Positions 7,699 to 13,767 of a stretch of DNA of 28,425 nucleotides are shown in pieces. Source of the stretch: a virus. The notes under the pieces were generated by a model that searched no databases, was not told where the DNA came from, and was given only the letters and a program-made list of their open reading frames with translations. The stretch's first letter is position 1. Each line of letters opens with the position of its first letter. Both the position numbers and the translations under genes were made by a program. The stretch lies in the IMG/VR virus record IMGVR_UViG_3300047277_000288, positions 1 to 28,425 of that record; one strand, 5' to 3'.

Positions 7699-8344
7699 TT
7701 AGTACCTCACTTACCATTTCGGCTATTTCCCGTCTTGAGCTTGCTTCTGAAACACTTGAGCCAGACATCTCAACGACACCCATGCCTTCGCTCATGCAAT
7801 CTCTAAAGACCTTGCGATCATGAATCACAGACTTAACTAATTGAATGTCAGTGAATGGTTCAAAGTAAGCTACTGTAGCCGCTAATTCTTTCGCATTAGG
7901 CGTAGTTGGCGCAATAGACAATACTGCATAAGCTTTTAGCTTTTCGTTGATCCAGTGCGATTTTTTGATGACCGATACCATTTCTTCGGTAGTATCTAAG
8001 TCTGGTTGGCTAGGACGAAACGGCATTAACAGAATATCGGCGACTAATAACGCTGACTGCATTTCTTCAGACAGGTGGCCTCCGACATCGACTAGAACAT
8101 ATTCATAGCGATGACTGAAGTCTTTAATCGTTTTATTGATTGCGCCATAGCGTTGGGCGCAATGAATAACGGGAAGATCTAAAGTGTTTAGCTCTCGCTC
8201 TTGAATCCATTTTGATGATGTTGGCTGTCTATCAGCGTCGACGATTAAAACATCTTTGCCTTGCTGTGCTAGATAAGCTGCAAAATTACACGTTATTGAT
8301 GACTTCCCAACTCCGCCTTTTTGATTGGCGCACAAAATTATCAT
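7688..8344 (-). CDS. parA: ParA-type partition ATPase
   Basis: The 218-residue P-loop ATPase begins with the deviant Walker A box NQKGGVGKSS (7-16) carrying the signature lysine K9. It also has DADRQPTSSKW (about 36-46) and a Walker B-like segment YVLVDVGGH. It lacks an N-terminal DNA-binding domain, which matches short type Ib ParA proteins. Such proteins coat the nucleoid and move plasmid copies apart when bound to the partner-centromere complex. The ATG at 8344 has AGGGG at good spacing. It heads a leftward operon with the two genes that follow. Confidence 0.92.
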   Translation of the reverse strand: MIILCANQKGGVGKSSITCNFAAYLAQQGKDVLIVDADRQPTSSKWIQERELNTLDLPVIHCAQRYGAINKTIKDFSHRYEYVLVDVGGHLSEEMQSALLVADILLMPFRPSQPDLDTTEEMVSVIKKSHWINEKLKAYAVLSIAPTTPNAKELAATVAYFEPFTDIQLVKSVIHDRKVFRDCMSEGMGVVEMSGSSVSEASSRREIAEMVSEVLSGY

Positions 8345-8398
8345 GAGTTACCCCTAATTATTATTTTTTGAGGCACTACATTACGCTAAATTTCAGGC

Positions 8399-8429
8399 AA
8401 AAAAAAGTCCACTAAAAACAGCAGACTTT
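8399..8429 (-). terminator. Leftward intrinsic terminator after the antirepressor gene
   Basis: AAAGTC (8404-8409) pairs with GACTTT (8424-8429), followed on the reverse strand by a run of T (8 T in all, 3 in the stem). It lies between the antirepressor gene and parA, both leftward. The stem is AT-rich, so efficiency is uncertain. Confidence 0.5.
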
Positions 8430-8479
8430 GTTACTTTATAACACTTTGTAAATCACTACGCCCGATAACTCTAATTATC

Positions 8480-8508
8480 AAGCGTAACGAATTGACCTAT
8501 TTACGCTT
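8480..8508. repeat. Inverted repeat AAGCGTAA-N13-TTACGCTT upstream of parA, centromere candidate
   Basis: Perfect 8-bp arms lie at 8480-8487 and 8501-8508, with a further TTACGCT at 8381-8387 and a smaller inverted repeat GATAA...TTATC at 8463-8479. The right arm contains the stop codon of the antirepressor gene. No T-run follows, so a terminator is unlikely. Position 136-164 bp upstream of the parA start fits a partition or parA operator site. Confidence 0.4.
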
Positions 8509-9430
8509 CAAGTCTAGCTAGGAGATCGGCTTTCTTTAGAACAATATGCTCATCTTCAATTAGATCAACAATAAATTGTTCTTGAGTCTTAACTTGCTCA
8601 TTATCGTTAAGCTCCCGAAGAGCCAGATGATCCTGATGAACTCTGACTAAATAATCTTGGGTGGGATTATCGTTTTTGCCATTGAAGATAACATTAATAA
8701 CCCGTGTACCACCATTTAAGCTTATCGTAATGGTGTCCTCTGAAATAACCTGCTTAGGCATAACCTCACCAGAGACGCTTTTAATTCTCTCTGCTACAAG
8801 ATCTTCTAGTTGTTCAGGGGTAAATGACAGCGTGAACGGTTCAGCAGGAATGGCTGACTTTTTCAGGGGCAGTAATTTCATGCCTAAAAGTCGTGCGGCT
8901 TCTTCAAGCTTATTGGCAGGGATGTTTTTATAAGTGGTGATGCCGTAATGATCATAGGTTTTTCGATAAAGCACGGCGTAACTTTTGCTGTCACTTTTGC
9001 AATAAGCTTCAATAGACTTTTTAAACTGTGTGGCTTCGGATTCTGAGATGTAAAGAGACGGGGGGAGTTCTTTTAGTCCGGGTTGGGGCTTTGTTTGATG
9101 ATCCAGAATATCAAGAACCCACTTACGGAATTCTTTAGCGATTGCAGTTCTTGAGAACATTCCAACTAAATGACATCCTCGTGAGCTAAAAATACGTTGC
9201 TCACGCTGTAGGCCGCTAGATTCGCCCAGACCGTCAATTTGACCGTCTCGCAAAATGATAGACATATCATCATTAAACTCTTCTTTATTTCTATCGAAAA
9301 TTTTTGACACTGAGTCTGAACTCGCATATCCAAGGCACTTGGCAAGTTCGACAGATGTTAACCAGATTTGGTTATTGTGATTAACTGGAGTTAGATTGAT
9401 ATTGTTAAAGCTTAGTGCTAATGAAGTCAT
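8501..9430 (-). CDS. Phage antirepressor with N-terminal BRO/Ant domain
   Basis: From ATG 9430 the protein has 309 residues. The N-terminal BRO domain runs from about 8 to 110: IWLTSVELAKCLGYASSDSV, then SSRGCHLVGMFSRTAIAKEF and RKWVLDIL, typical of Ant/BRO proteins that oppose repressors. The C-terminal half has a helical region (SEATQFKKSIEAYC) and an acidic tail of unknown family. A TTG seven codons upstream is rejected because AGAGGA sits ideally before 9430. The region upstream carries a C4-like antisense RNA and its target sites, including the ribosome site itself, as for ant of P1. Expression should therefore be under antisense control. Confidence 0.85.
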   Translation of the reverse strand: MTSLALSFNNINLTPVNHNNQIWLTSVELAKCLGYASSDSVSKIFDRNKEEFNDDMSIILRDGQIDGLGESSGLQREQRIFSSRGCHLVGMFSRTAIAKEFRKWVLDILDHQTKPQPGLKELPPSLYISESEATQFKKSIEAYCKSDSKSYAVLYRKTYDHYGITTYKNIPANKLEEAARLLGMKLLPLKKSAIPAEPFTLSFTPEQLEDLVAERIKSVSGEVMPKQVISEDTITISLNGGTRVINVIFNGKNDNPTQDYLVRVHQDHLALRELNDNEQVKTQEQFIVDLIEDEHIVLKKADLLARLEA

Positions 9431-9439
9431 GATTTTATT

Positions 9440-9490
9440 CCTCTGTAACAAGTCTTAAACCTGCCACCAAAGAGACCAATCTATGGTGGC
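9440..9490 (-). promoter_or_regulatory. C4 target a2/b2 at the antirepressor ribosome-binding site
   Basis: On the reverse strand TTGGTCT (9479-9473) is shown in the loop of a 7-bp hairpin (GCCACCA 9490-9484 with TGGTGGC 9469-9463). ACAGAGG (9446-9440) holds the Shine-Dalgarno of the gene starting at 9430. These two segments can pair with AGACCAA and CCUUUGU of the C4-like RNA (one G-U pair), in the right antiparallel order. Confidence 0.7.
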
Positions 9491-9498
9491 AAGATGAA

Positions 9499-9548
9499 CG
9501 AGGTTGGTCTACCGTACAAAGGGAACGGCCAGTCTTGCGACTGCCTCG
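9499..9548 (-). ncRNA. c4: C4-like antisense RNA controlling the antirepressor
   Basis: The reverse strand folds into an outer stem CGAGG/CCTCG (9548-9544 with 9503-9499) that encloses two hairpins: CAGTC-loop-GACTG (9543-9530) and CCGT-loop-ACGG (9528-9512). The second loop holds CCUUUGU (b'), and the strand after it holds AGACCAA (a', 9510-9504). Complements of both occur in matching order upstream (a1/b1, 9637-9618) and downstream at the antirepressor ribosome site (a2/b2). P1, P7 and related phages use C4 RNA of this build to block ant expression. The 5' and 3' ends of the RNA are approximate. A weak TATTAT about 25 bp before the stem could serve as its own -10. Confidence 0.78.
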
Positions 9549-9586
9549 CTCACCCTGCCATAATATGGGGGTAAAGCGATGGACAT

Positions 9587-9637
9587 AAAAAAACCGCAAA
9601 TAGCGGCGTTTCTTACGCCTTTGTTCCGAGAGACCAA
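9587..9637 (-). terminator. Attenuator with C4 target a1/b1
   Basis: Reverse-strand order: TTGGTCT (a1, 9637-9631), ACAAAGG (b1, 9624-9618), hairpin GGCG/CGCC (9619-9616 with 9608-9605), then terminator CCGC-loop-GCGG (9606-9603 with 9597-9594) followed by seven T. The two hairpins share 9605-9606 and exclude each other, and b1 overlaps the first by two bases. Pairing of C4 RNA with b1 would break the first hairpin and let the terminator form. It also ends readthrough from the early operon. Confidence 0.65.
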
Positions 9638-9642
9638 TCCCG

Positions 9643-9696
9643 TGTAGTTATGTAACTACAGGGCATAGCATACTCGAAACATTTGGGGGTTGTCAA
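9643..9696 (-). promoter_or_regulatory. Leftward promoter with palindromic operator for the antirepressor region
   Basis: On the reverse strand TTGACA (9696-9691) and TATGCT (9672-9667) are 18 bp apart, a good sigma70 promoter. Just downstream lies the palindrome TGTAGTTA-TG-TAACTACA (9643-9660), placed to act as an operator at or near the transcription start. Its binder is unknown; it does not resemble the TATACG-type operators at 15.6 and 19.1 kb. Confidence 0.6.
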
Positions 9697-9730
9697 ATTA
9701 GAGCTTATCTAAGCCGCCTGTTCTTACTAA

Positions 9731-9762
9731 ATTCTGGAAAGGAATATCCTCCTTTCCAGAAT
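9731..9762. terminator. 13-bp perfect inverted repeat downstream of the early operon
   Basis: ATTCTGGAAAGGA (9731-9743) and TCCTTTCCAGAAT (9750-9762) form a perfect stem with a 6-nt loop, 26 bp after the last gene of the leftward early operon. T-tracts on either side are short, so it may be a terminator or a 3' stabilising hairpin. Confidence 0.5.
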
Positions 9763-9787
9763 ATTTCTAAGCTTCCTGTCTCTTTCC

Positions 9788-10141
9788 TTACTCATCATCT
9801 ACTCCAATACCGTGCTCTCTTTCTACCGCTCTAATCCAGCGCATAACCGCTCTAACTACGTTCTTACCAACAAAACCATTTACCTCATCATCAAGTTCGT
9901 ATATTTCCGCGTCACTCAAAGGCTCAGGCTTTGGCGGTGAATCTTGTTCGATCTGTTTTAGTTGATCTTCTAGCCAATTTATACGCTCAACCATACTCCC
10001 GACATCAGGAATATGGTCAGGTTGGGCGAGGTGTTCTTTTATTTCATTTTTTAATACATCCATCCCGCAAAAATCTAAGTATCCTTCCGCATTTCTTTCT
10101 AATACCTTTTCTAACAAATCTCTGGATTTAGTCACCTGCAT
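9788..10141 (-). CDS. Small modular early phage protein (EHGI-tail group)
   Basis: A 117-residue protein with an N-terminal helical part (MQVTKSRDLLEKVLERNAEG), a proline segment EQDSPPKPEPLSDAEIYELD and a C-terminal helix ending REHGIGVDDE. It shares the layout 'helix, LAQP, PPKxEPLSDxEI, helix, (K)AHGI' with the genes at 10292-10987 and 10984-11343, so these look like tandem relatives. The family is common in variable early regions of tailed phages and has no known function. It overlaps the preceding gene by 10 bp and is last in the operon. Confidence 0.75.
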   Translation of the reverse strand: MQVTKSRDLLEKVLERNAEGYLDFCGMDVLKNEIKEHLAQPDHIPDVGSMVERINWLEDQLKQIEQDSPPKPEPLSDAEIYELDDEVNGFVGKNVVRAVMRWIRAVEREHGIGVDDE

Positions 10142-10302
10142 ACCTCGTTTATTTCTAAGTAAGGCATGTTATGCTCAATAGCTTTATTCTTGCACTCAGC
10201 TATCTTGTAGACTGTGTATCCATGATCTATAACTAGACCCATACTCACAAATATAACTAACCCTACTCCAATCGTCATCAACAAATAATCCTCATCTCTC
10301 AT
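10132..10302 (-). CDS. Small single-pass membrane protein
   Basis: From ATG 10302 the product has 56 residues: MRDEDYLLM, a hydrophobic segment TIGVGLVIFVSMGLVI (about 10-25), then a basic and cysteine-containing tail. A longer frame from 10407 exists, but its first 35 codons overlap the upstream gene and look like a shadow, so 10302 is preferred. The start overlaps the upstream stop by 11 bp, suggesting coupling; no clear Shine-Dalgarno is seen. Function unknown. Confidence 0.6.
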   Translation of the reverse strand: MRDEDYLLMTIGVGLVIFVSMGLVIDHGYTVYKIAECKNKAIEHNMPYLEINEVCR

Positions 10303-10987
10303 TTCTAATACCGTGTGCTTTTTCCGCAAATTTAACGCCTGCTGTAAATGAGGATAAGCATGGCACTTTCTTCGATGGAGGCCACACGTTAAAAATTTCA
10401 TCTTCACTTAAAGGCTCACGCTTGGGTGGTGCTGTGTAGAGAGCCTCACCATCATTGTCATAACTTCTAAAAGAAAACCCGTGACCTGGATGTTCTTTAC
10501 GCCAAGCCACGGGCTCTTGTGAGTAGCTATCCTCACTCGATTTAAGCTCACAAAAAGGCTTACTCCTAGACTCTTGATTAAGCTCAGGCTCAGTCTCAAT
10601 CCGTTTTGGGGGTGCAGCGTATAGAGCCGTCCAATTTTCACTATATTTATTTCCATCAGATAGAAAACATCCACCAGAATCGTTCATCCAAGCCACATGC
10701 TCTTGTGCAACCATTACAGACTTTCTACCCTCTTCATAAGCATCATAGACATTGCCAACAGGAACACCATTAGACATAACAGCCATGCCAACAGAAACAC
10801 CATTAGGCATAACAGCCATGGAGGTTATAGTTAGTCCATTTGTCACAGGCTCAGGTTGGGCGAGCAGTTCTTGAGCAGTATGAAGTGTCTCCGCAACATC
10901 ACTGCTATCTTCAAACTTTCTAATTGTGATGCCACCTTTCGCAAAATGACTCATAATCTCTTTCAGCAGCTCTCTTTCTTTACTCAT
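10292..10987 (-). CDS. Modular early phage protein with internal repeats
   Basis: The 231-residue protein starts MSKERELLKEIMSHF, has AQELLAQPEP (about 37-46), then two copies of an 11-residue unit (MAVMPNGVSVG / MAVMSNGVPVG). Two 'VAW...LYxAPPKR' modules follow (HVAWMNDSGG to LYAAPPKR; PVAWRKEHPG to LYTAPPKREPLS), and it ends with AEKAHGIRNER. The VAW-to-YTAPPK unit recurs in variable proteins of many tailed phages with no known function. It overlaps the genes on both sides by a few bases. Confidence 0.78.
   Translation of the reverse strand: MSKERELLKEIMSHFAKGGITIRKFEDSSDVAETLHTAQELLAQPEPVTNGLTITSMAVMPNGVSVGMAVMSNGVPVGNVYDAYEEGRKSVMVAQEHVAWMNDSGGCFLSDGNKYSENWTALYAAPPKRIETEPELNQESRSKPFCELKSSEDSYSQEPVAWRKEHPGHGFSFRSYDNDGEALYTAPPKREPLSEDEIFNVWPPSKKVPCLSSFTAGVKFAEKAHGIRNER
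10754..10819 (-). repeat. 33-bp tandem duplication inside a coding region
   Basis: Positions 10754-10786 and 10787-10819 are two direct copies differing at two bases. They encode the paired 11-residue units of the gene at 10292-10987. The length keeps the frame, and the near identity suggests a recent duplication. Confidence 0.85.
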
Positions 10988-11343
10988 CGGTTCTCTCCTA
11001 TACCATGGGCTTTTTCTGCATCTTTAATACCTGACCAATAACTATCGGGGTGTATTGCCATTTTATTAGCGTGATACATGTCAGCAGTGTCTCCATCACT
11101 CAATGGATCACGTTTTGATGGTGATGTGTAGAGTGGTATGTCTCCATTAGCAGGTAATCTTGTTAAGTATCGTAATGCCCCATCTGGCGTGGCAATGGCT
11201 TGTTTATAATTTTCCGGGTCAATCCATAGCACATGCTCTTGCTCAGGTTTCGCGAGTAGTTGTTCAATTTCATAACCAATATGAACAGGCAGTGTGTGCT
11301 GAGTATCCAATATTCTTTGTAGTAACTCTCTTTCTTTATTCAT
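10984..11343 (-). CDS. Modular early phage protein (AHGI-tail group)
   Basis: A 119-residue product: MNKERELLQRILDTQHTLPV, then IEQLLAKPEQEHVLWIDPEN, a strand-rich middle ending PLYTSPSKRDPLSDGDT, and a C-terminal helix GIKDAEKAHGIGENR. The start MxKERELL, the LLAxPE segment, the YTxPxKRxPLS segment and the AHGI tail are all shared with the gene at 10292-10987, so the two are paralogues. It overlaps its upstream neighbour by 8 bp. Function unknown. Confidence 0.78.
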   Translation of the reverse strand: MNKERELLQRILDTQHTLPVHIGYEIEQLLAKPEQEHVLWIDPENYKQAIATPDGALRYLTRLPANGDIPLYTSPSKRDPLSDGDTADMYHANKMAIHPDSYWSGIKDAEKAHGIGENR

Positions 11344-11602
11344 TACTATAAACCCCTATTCTTGCGATATACTTTTCATACCACTTGATCCCAACCTTAA
11401 AAGCTTCCTTTTCCATGCCATAGTAGTGGTCTGGGCAAGCTTGAATTATAGCTCTGTTTGTCATTAACTTTTGCTCGGGTTGGGCGAGTAGTTCAGCTAT
11501 AGCCGCGTCAATCCGTTCATGTATGCCGATTGGAACAGCGTAATCAGACCAGTAATCTGAACACTCTTTTAGCTCTAGCAATACCGCTAATACTTTACTC
11601 AT
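11336..11602 (-). CDS. Small early phage protein
   Basis: An 88-residue product, MSKVLAVLLELKECSDYWSD, with IDAAIAELLAQPEQ (about 31-44) and a C-terminal helix KVGIKWYEKYIARIG. The AELLAQPEQ segment links it to the modular genes that follow, but it lacks the YTAPPK and AHGI parts. It overlaps the SleB-like gene before it by 4 bp and the next gene by 8 bp. Function unknown. Confidence 0.7.
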   Translation of the reverse strand: MSKVLAVLLELKECSDYWSDYAVPIGIHERIDAAIAELLAQPEQKLMTNRAIIQACPDHYYGMEKEAFKVGIKWYEKYIARIGVYSNE

Positions 11603-11976
11603 AACTCCCCCAGCATCGTATAAAAAACATGCTTGCCTATCTGGCGTGTTATATCTCCTTTCAAGTGCGGCTTAGTGCCGGTGTTCCAGCTGTCAGCGCT
11701 CAAGACCACGCTTTTTTTGCTGTTTAGCGTTGATCTAGCCAGCGCTTCAAAGTGGGGTTTAATATCAGCGGGGATCGGTTCTGATGTCACACCCTTCAAT
11801 TTGCAGATTGAAACACCTGATCTAACACTACGATTTTTAGACGCTGATGCGATTGCCAAAACACCCAACAGGCTTTCGCCCTTGGCCTCAGAAAACATGA
11901 TGCGTGATAAGCACTGGACTTCTGAGGCGCTAGAGGCTGATGAGACTAGCAGCAACGACAGCAATAGCCTTCTCAT
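11599..11976 (-). CDS. Secreted SleB-type cell wall hydrolase
   Basis: The 125-residue protein opens with a clear signal peptide (MRRLLLSLLLVSSASSASEV, cleavage likely after the SSA cluster). It continues CLSRIMFSEAKGESLLGVLA and IASASKNRSV, the first half of the Hydrolase_2 (SleB) fold with its conserved E in FSEAKGE. These enzymes cut peptidoglycan glycan strands. It lies in the early operon, far from the endolysin, so it may act in entry, superinfection control or envelope remodelling rather than lysis; that is inference. It overlaps neighbours on both sides by 4 bp. Confidence 0.78.
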   Translation of the reverse strand: MRRLLLSLLLVSSASSASEVQCLSRIMFSEAKGESLLGVLAIASASKNRSVRSGVSICKLKGVTSEPIPADIKPHFEALARSTLNSKKSVVLSADSWNTGTKPHLKGDITRQIGKHVFYTMLGEL

Positions 11977-12413
11977 AATGCGTACCTTGATTCTAATGAT
12001 TTAAGCTCCTGAGCCTTTCTATACTTAGCTGTTATGATCGATAATTCTGCATTGTCACGCATAAAATTAATGATCATTTCAAGCATTGGCATTGTCCACA
12101 GCGGCTCTGGGCCACTTAGTTTTTTTATATTAGCAAAGTATTCTTTATTAGCTAACTTCCACGCTTCGATCGATTCAATTGTGTAAAAACTATGGTTTAA
12201 ATCCAGTAGACCCCACACATTGCCTATGTTCCTAATTGATGACTCAATGTTTGTAAGCTGCTGAGTAGTAATATCTAAATAACAGGCGGCTTGTGATCTA
12301 GTCATCAAACCATTTGCTTCTGCATAGCGTCTAGCAGCTTGGTGACTCGCATTCTTAGCGCTGATTTCTTTTTTGTGCAGCTGATAATGTTTTTGTGCTG
12401 AAGTTTGTGGCAT
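11973..12413 (-). CDS. Hypothetical early protein with possible helix-turn-helix
   Basis: A 146-residue protein: basic N-terminus (MPQTSAQKHYQLHKKEISAK), then ANGLMTRSQAACYLDITTQQ (about 34-53), which could be a DNA-binding helix pair, and a helical C-terminal half with WTMPMLEMIINFMRD. No family is recognised. Its ATG follows AGGAGT at good spacing. A terminator lies between it and ssb upstream, so it starts a separate part of the operon or needs antitermination. Confidence 0.65.
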   Translation of the reverse strand: MPQTSAQKHYQLHKKEISAKNASHQAARRYAEANGLMTRSQAACYLDITTQQLTNIESSIRNIGNVWGLLDLNHSFYTIESIEAWKLANKEYFANIKKLSGPEPLWTMPMLEMIINFMRDNAELSIITAKYRKAQELKSLESRYAL

Positions 12414-12436
12414 AGTTATAACTCCTTATTTTTATT

Positions 12437-12461
12437 ACAAAAAAAGGGCTGTTACACCCTT
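12437..12461 (-). terminator. Leftward intrinsic terminator after ssb
   Basis: On the reverse strand AAGGG (12461-12457) pairs with CCCTT (12448-12444) around an 8-nt loop and is followed by a run of T. It lies inside the leftward early operon, between ssb and the next gene. Confidence 0.75.
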
Positions 12462-12483
12462 GTTAAGTTACGGTAGGCGACTC

Positions 12484-12888
12484 CTAGAAAGGGATGTCGT
12501 CATCAAAAGGCGCATCATCAACGTTATTACGCGGCTGGGCTGGTGCTTGCTGTGCTGGTGCTGAGCTTTCTTTTTTATTGCCTACCAAGTCGATGATATT
12601 AGCGTTTAACTCTAGGCTGAATTTTTTCCCCGACCCGTCTTTAGCATCGTACTCGTTAGTCGATAATTCACCAGAAACAAAGACTTGCTGACCTTTTTTC
12701 AAGTAATCTTTTAGCGAGCCCTCTGCCCGTTTACCGAATAGCACTACACGCACCCAGTTGGTTTTTTGTTTGTCACCAAAGCCAATATTATTGGCAACGG
12801 TCACATTTAGTATTGCCAGTCCTGCTGGTGAAAACCTGACTTCGGCATCGCGGCCAATAGTGCCGGTAAAGCTAAATACATTACTGAT
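12484..12888 (-). CDS. ssb: Single-stranded DNA-binding protein, with ATC in the start position
   Basis: The OB-fold sequence reads (start)SNVFSFTGTIGRDAEVRFSP, then LNVTVANN, NWVRVVLFGKRAEG and KKGQQVFVSGELS, with the acidic tail DDAPFDDDIPF that binds partner proteins. This is a complete SSB of 134 residues if translation starts at 12888. The codon there is ATC, not ATG. It sits 6 nt after a perfect AGGAG (12899-12895), and an in-frame TAA lies two codons upstream (12894-12892). The only conventional in-frame alternative near the front is GTG 12804, which would remove 28 residues including the first strand of the fold. Either a rare ATC start, a mutation or a sequencing error is present. 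It works with the ERF protein in recombination. Confidence 0.88.
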   Translation of the reverse strand: MSNVFSFTGTIGRDAEVRFSPAGLAILNVTVANNIGFGDKQKTNWVRVVLFGKRAEGSLKDYLKKGQQVFVSGELSTNEYDAKDGSGKKFSLELNANIIDLVGNKKESSAPAQQAPAQPRNNVDDAPFDDDIPF

Positions 12889-12930
12889 AAATTACTCCTA
12901 GTTTTGCGCCCATTGCTGAGCGCGTTAATA

Positions 12931-13767
12931 TTAGTTAAACTCAATTAAAATCAACTGTTCGGCTTGCTCGTTTGATATGTCAAATTCAAAAGCGATAGCT
13001 GATATTATTCGCCGTCTAATTGCGCTATTTTTTTGCGCTTTGAAAACAGTTGGCTCAATGATTCTGCTGTCATCTTTATGTGATAGCTCGGTCACTGAGG
13101 CACATAGACGTGCGGCTGTGTCATCGGATGCTTGCTTAGTTCTAGCATCCTCCGCTATCTGTGCCAATGCCACTTTTGCATCGACAGCCGCATCAAATAA
13201 GCGTTTATCTTCAATCGCTTTAGCTGCAAGACGGGCTTGCTCTACGGCTGCTTCTCTAGCCTTTCTAAGCGTTATTAGCTCGTCCATGTCTAAAGCGTCT
13301 TGATGGTCAAGCTCTAGCTTTTCAGCCGCTAGTCGCGCCTCTTCTCTGGCTAGTTGTTCAGCCTCAAGCCTTGCTTGCTCGTCTTCCCACTCTGTCAGCG
13401 GTAGGCGGTGATAAGCCGCTAATTCTCTAACACCAGTTTCAAAGTCACGCCTAAAAGACAGGTCTTGATTGACTATCTTTTTAGCCTCTGATGCCATACG
13501 TTTTGATTTATTAGCCGCTGGGGTTATGCAGCGGATAATACTAGCAGCATGAGATGAGCAGGCTTTTCGCTCTTTACTAGAGTTCATGTCACTAAACACT
13601 GCATAGCCAGCTTGAGCACTAATCAATGTTACAAGTGCGCTAGGCTCTTTGTGATACGTAGCTACTAAGCTAATATCTAATGTAATGGCTGGGGCTGTTT
13701 CAACCCTAACCATAACGTTTGCAGCTATCATTTCACCGGTTTCTTCATCGATCATAACGGCGCTCAT
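12931..13767 (-). CDS. Coiled-coil phage protein of the recombination operon
   Basis: A 278-residue protein between ERF and ssb. Residues 1-60 form a strand-rich start (MSAVMIDEETGEMIAANVMV), followed by a domain with basic residues. A long charged coiled coil runs from about 125 to 225 (EDEQARLEAEQLAREEARLA), and a small C-terminal helical part ends NEQAEQLILIEFN. Length and place next to a recombinase resemble the DUF1351-type proteins of tailed phages, but I cannot confirm the family. It overlaps the ERF stop by 4 bp (ATGA). Confidence 0.7.
   Translation of the reverse strand: MSAVMIDEETGEMIAANVMVRVETAPAITLDISLVATYHKEPSALVTLISAQAGYAVFSDMNSSKERKACSSHAASIIRCITPAANKSKRMASEAKKIVNQDLSFRRDFETGVRELAAYHRLPLTEWEDEQARLEAEQLAREEARLAAEKLELDHQDALDMDELITLRKAREAAVEQARLAAKAIEDKRLFDAAVDAKVALAQIAEDARTKQASDDTAARLCASVTELSHKDDSRIIEPTVFKAQKNSAIRRRIISAIAFEFDISNEQAEQLILIEFN

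Noticed and set aside
9431-9451. TTG 9451 as start of the antirepressor
   Set aside because: The Shine-Dalgarno AGAGGA lies between this TTG and ATG 9430, so only the ATG is correctly spaced.
10303-10407. Longer start for the small membrane protein (ATG 10407)
   Set aside because: The added residues are the shadow of the modular gene at 10292-10987 in another frame.
12977-13303. Plus-strand frame of 108 residues opposite the coiled-coil gene
   Set aside because: Ser/Ala/Leu-rich composition typical of an antisense shadow of a coiled-coil gene.
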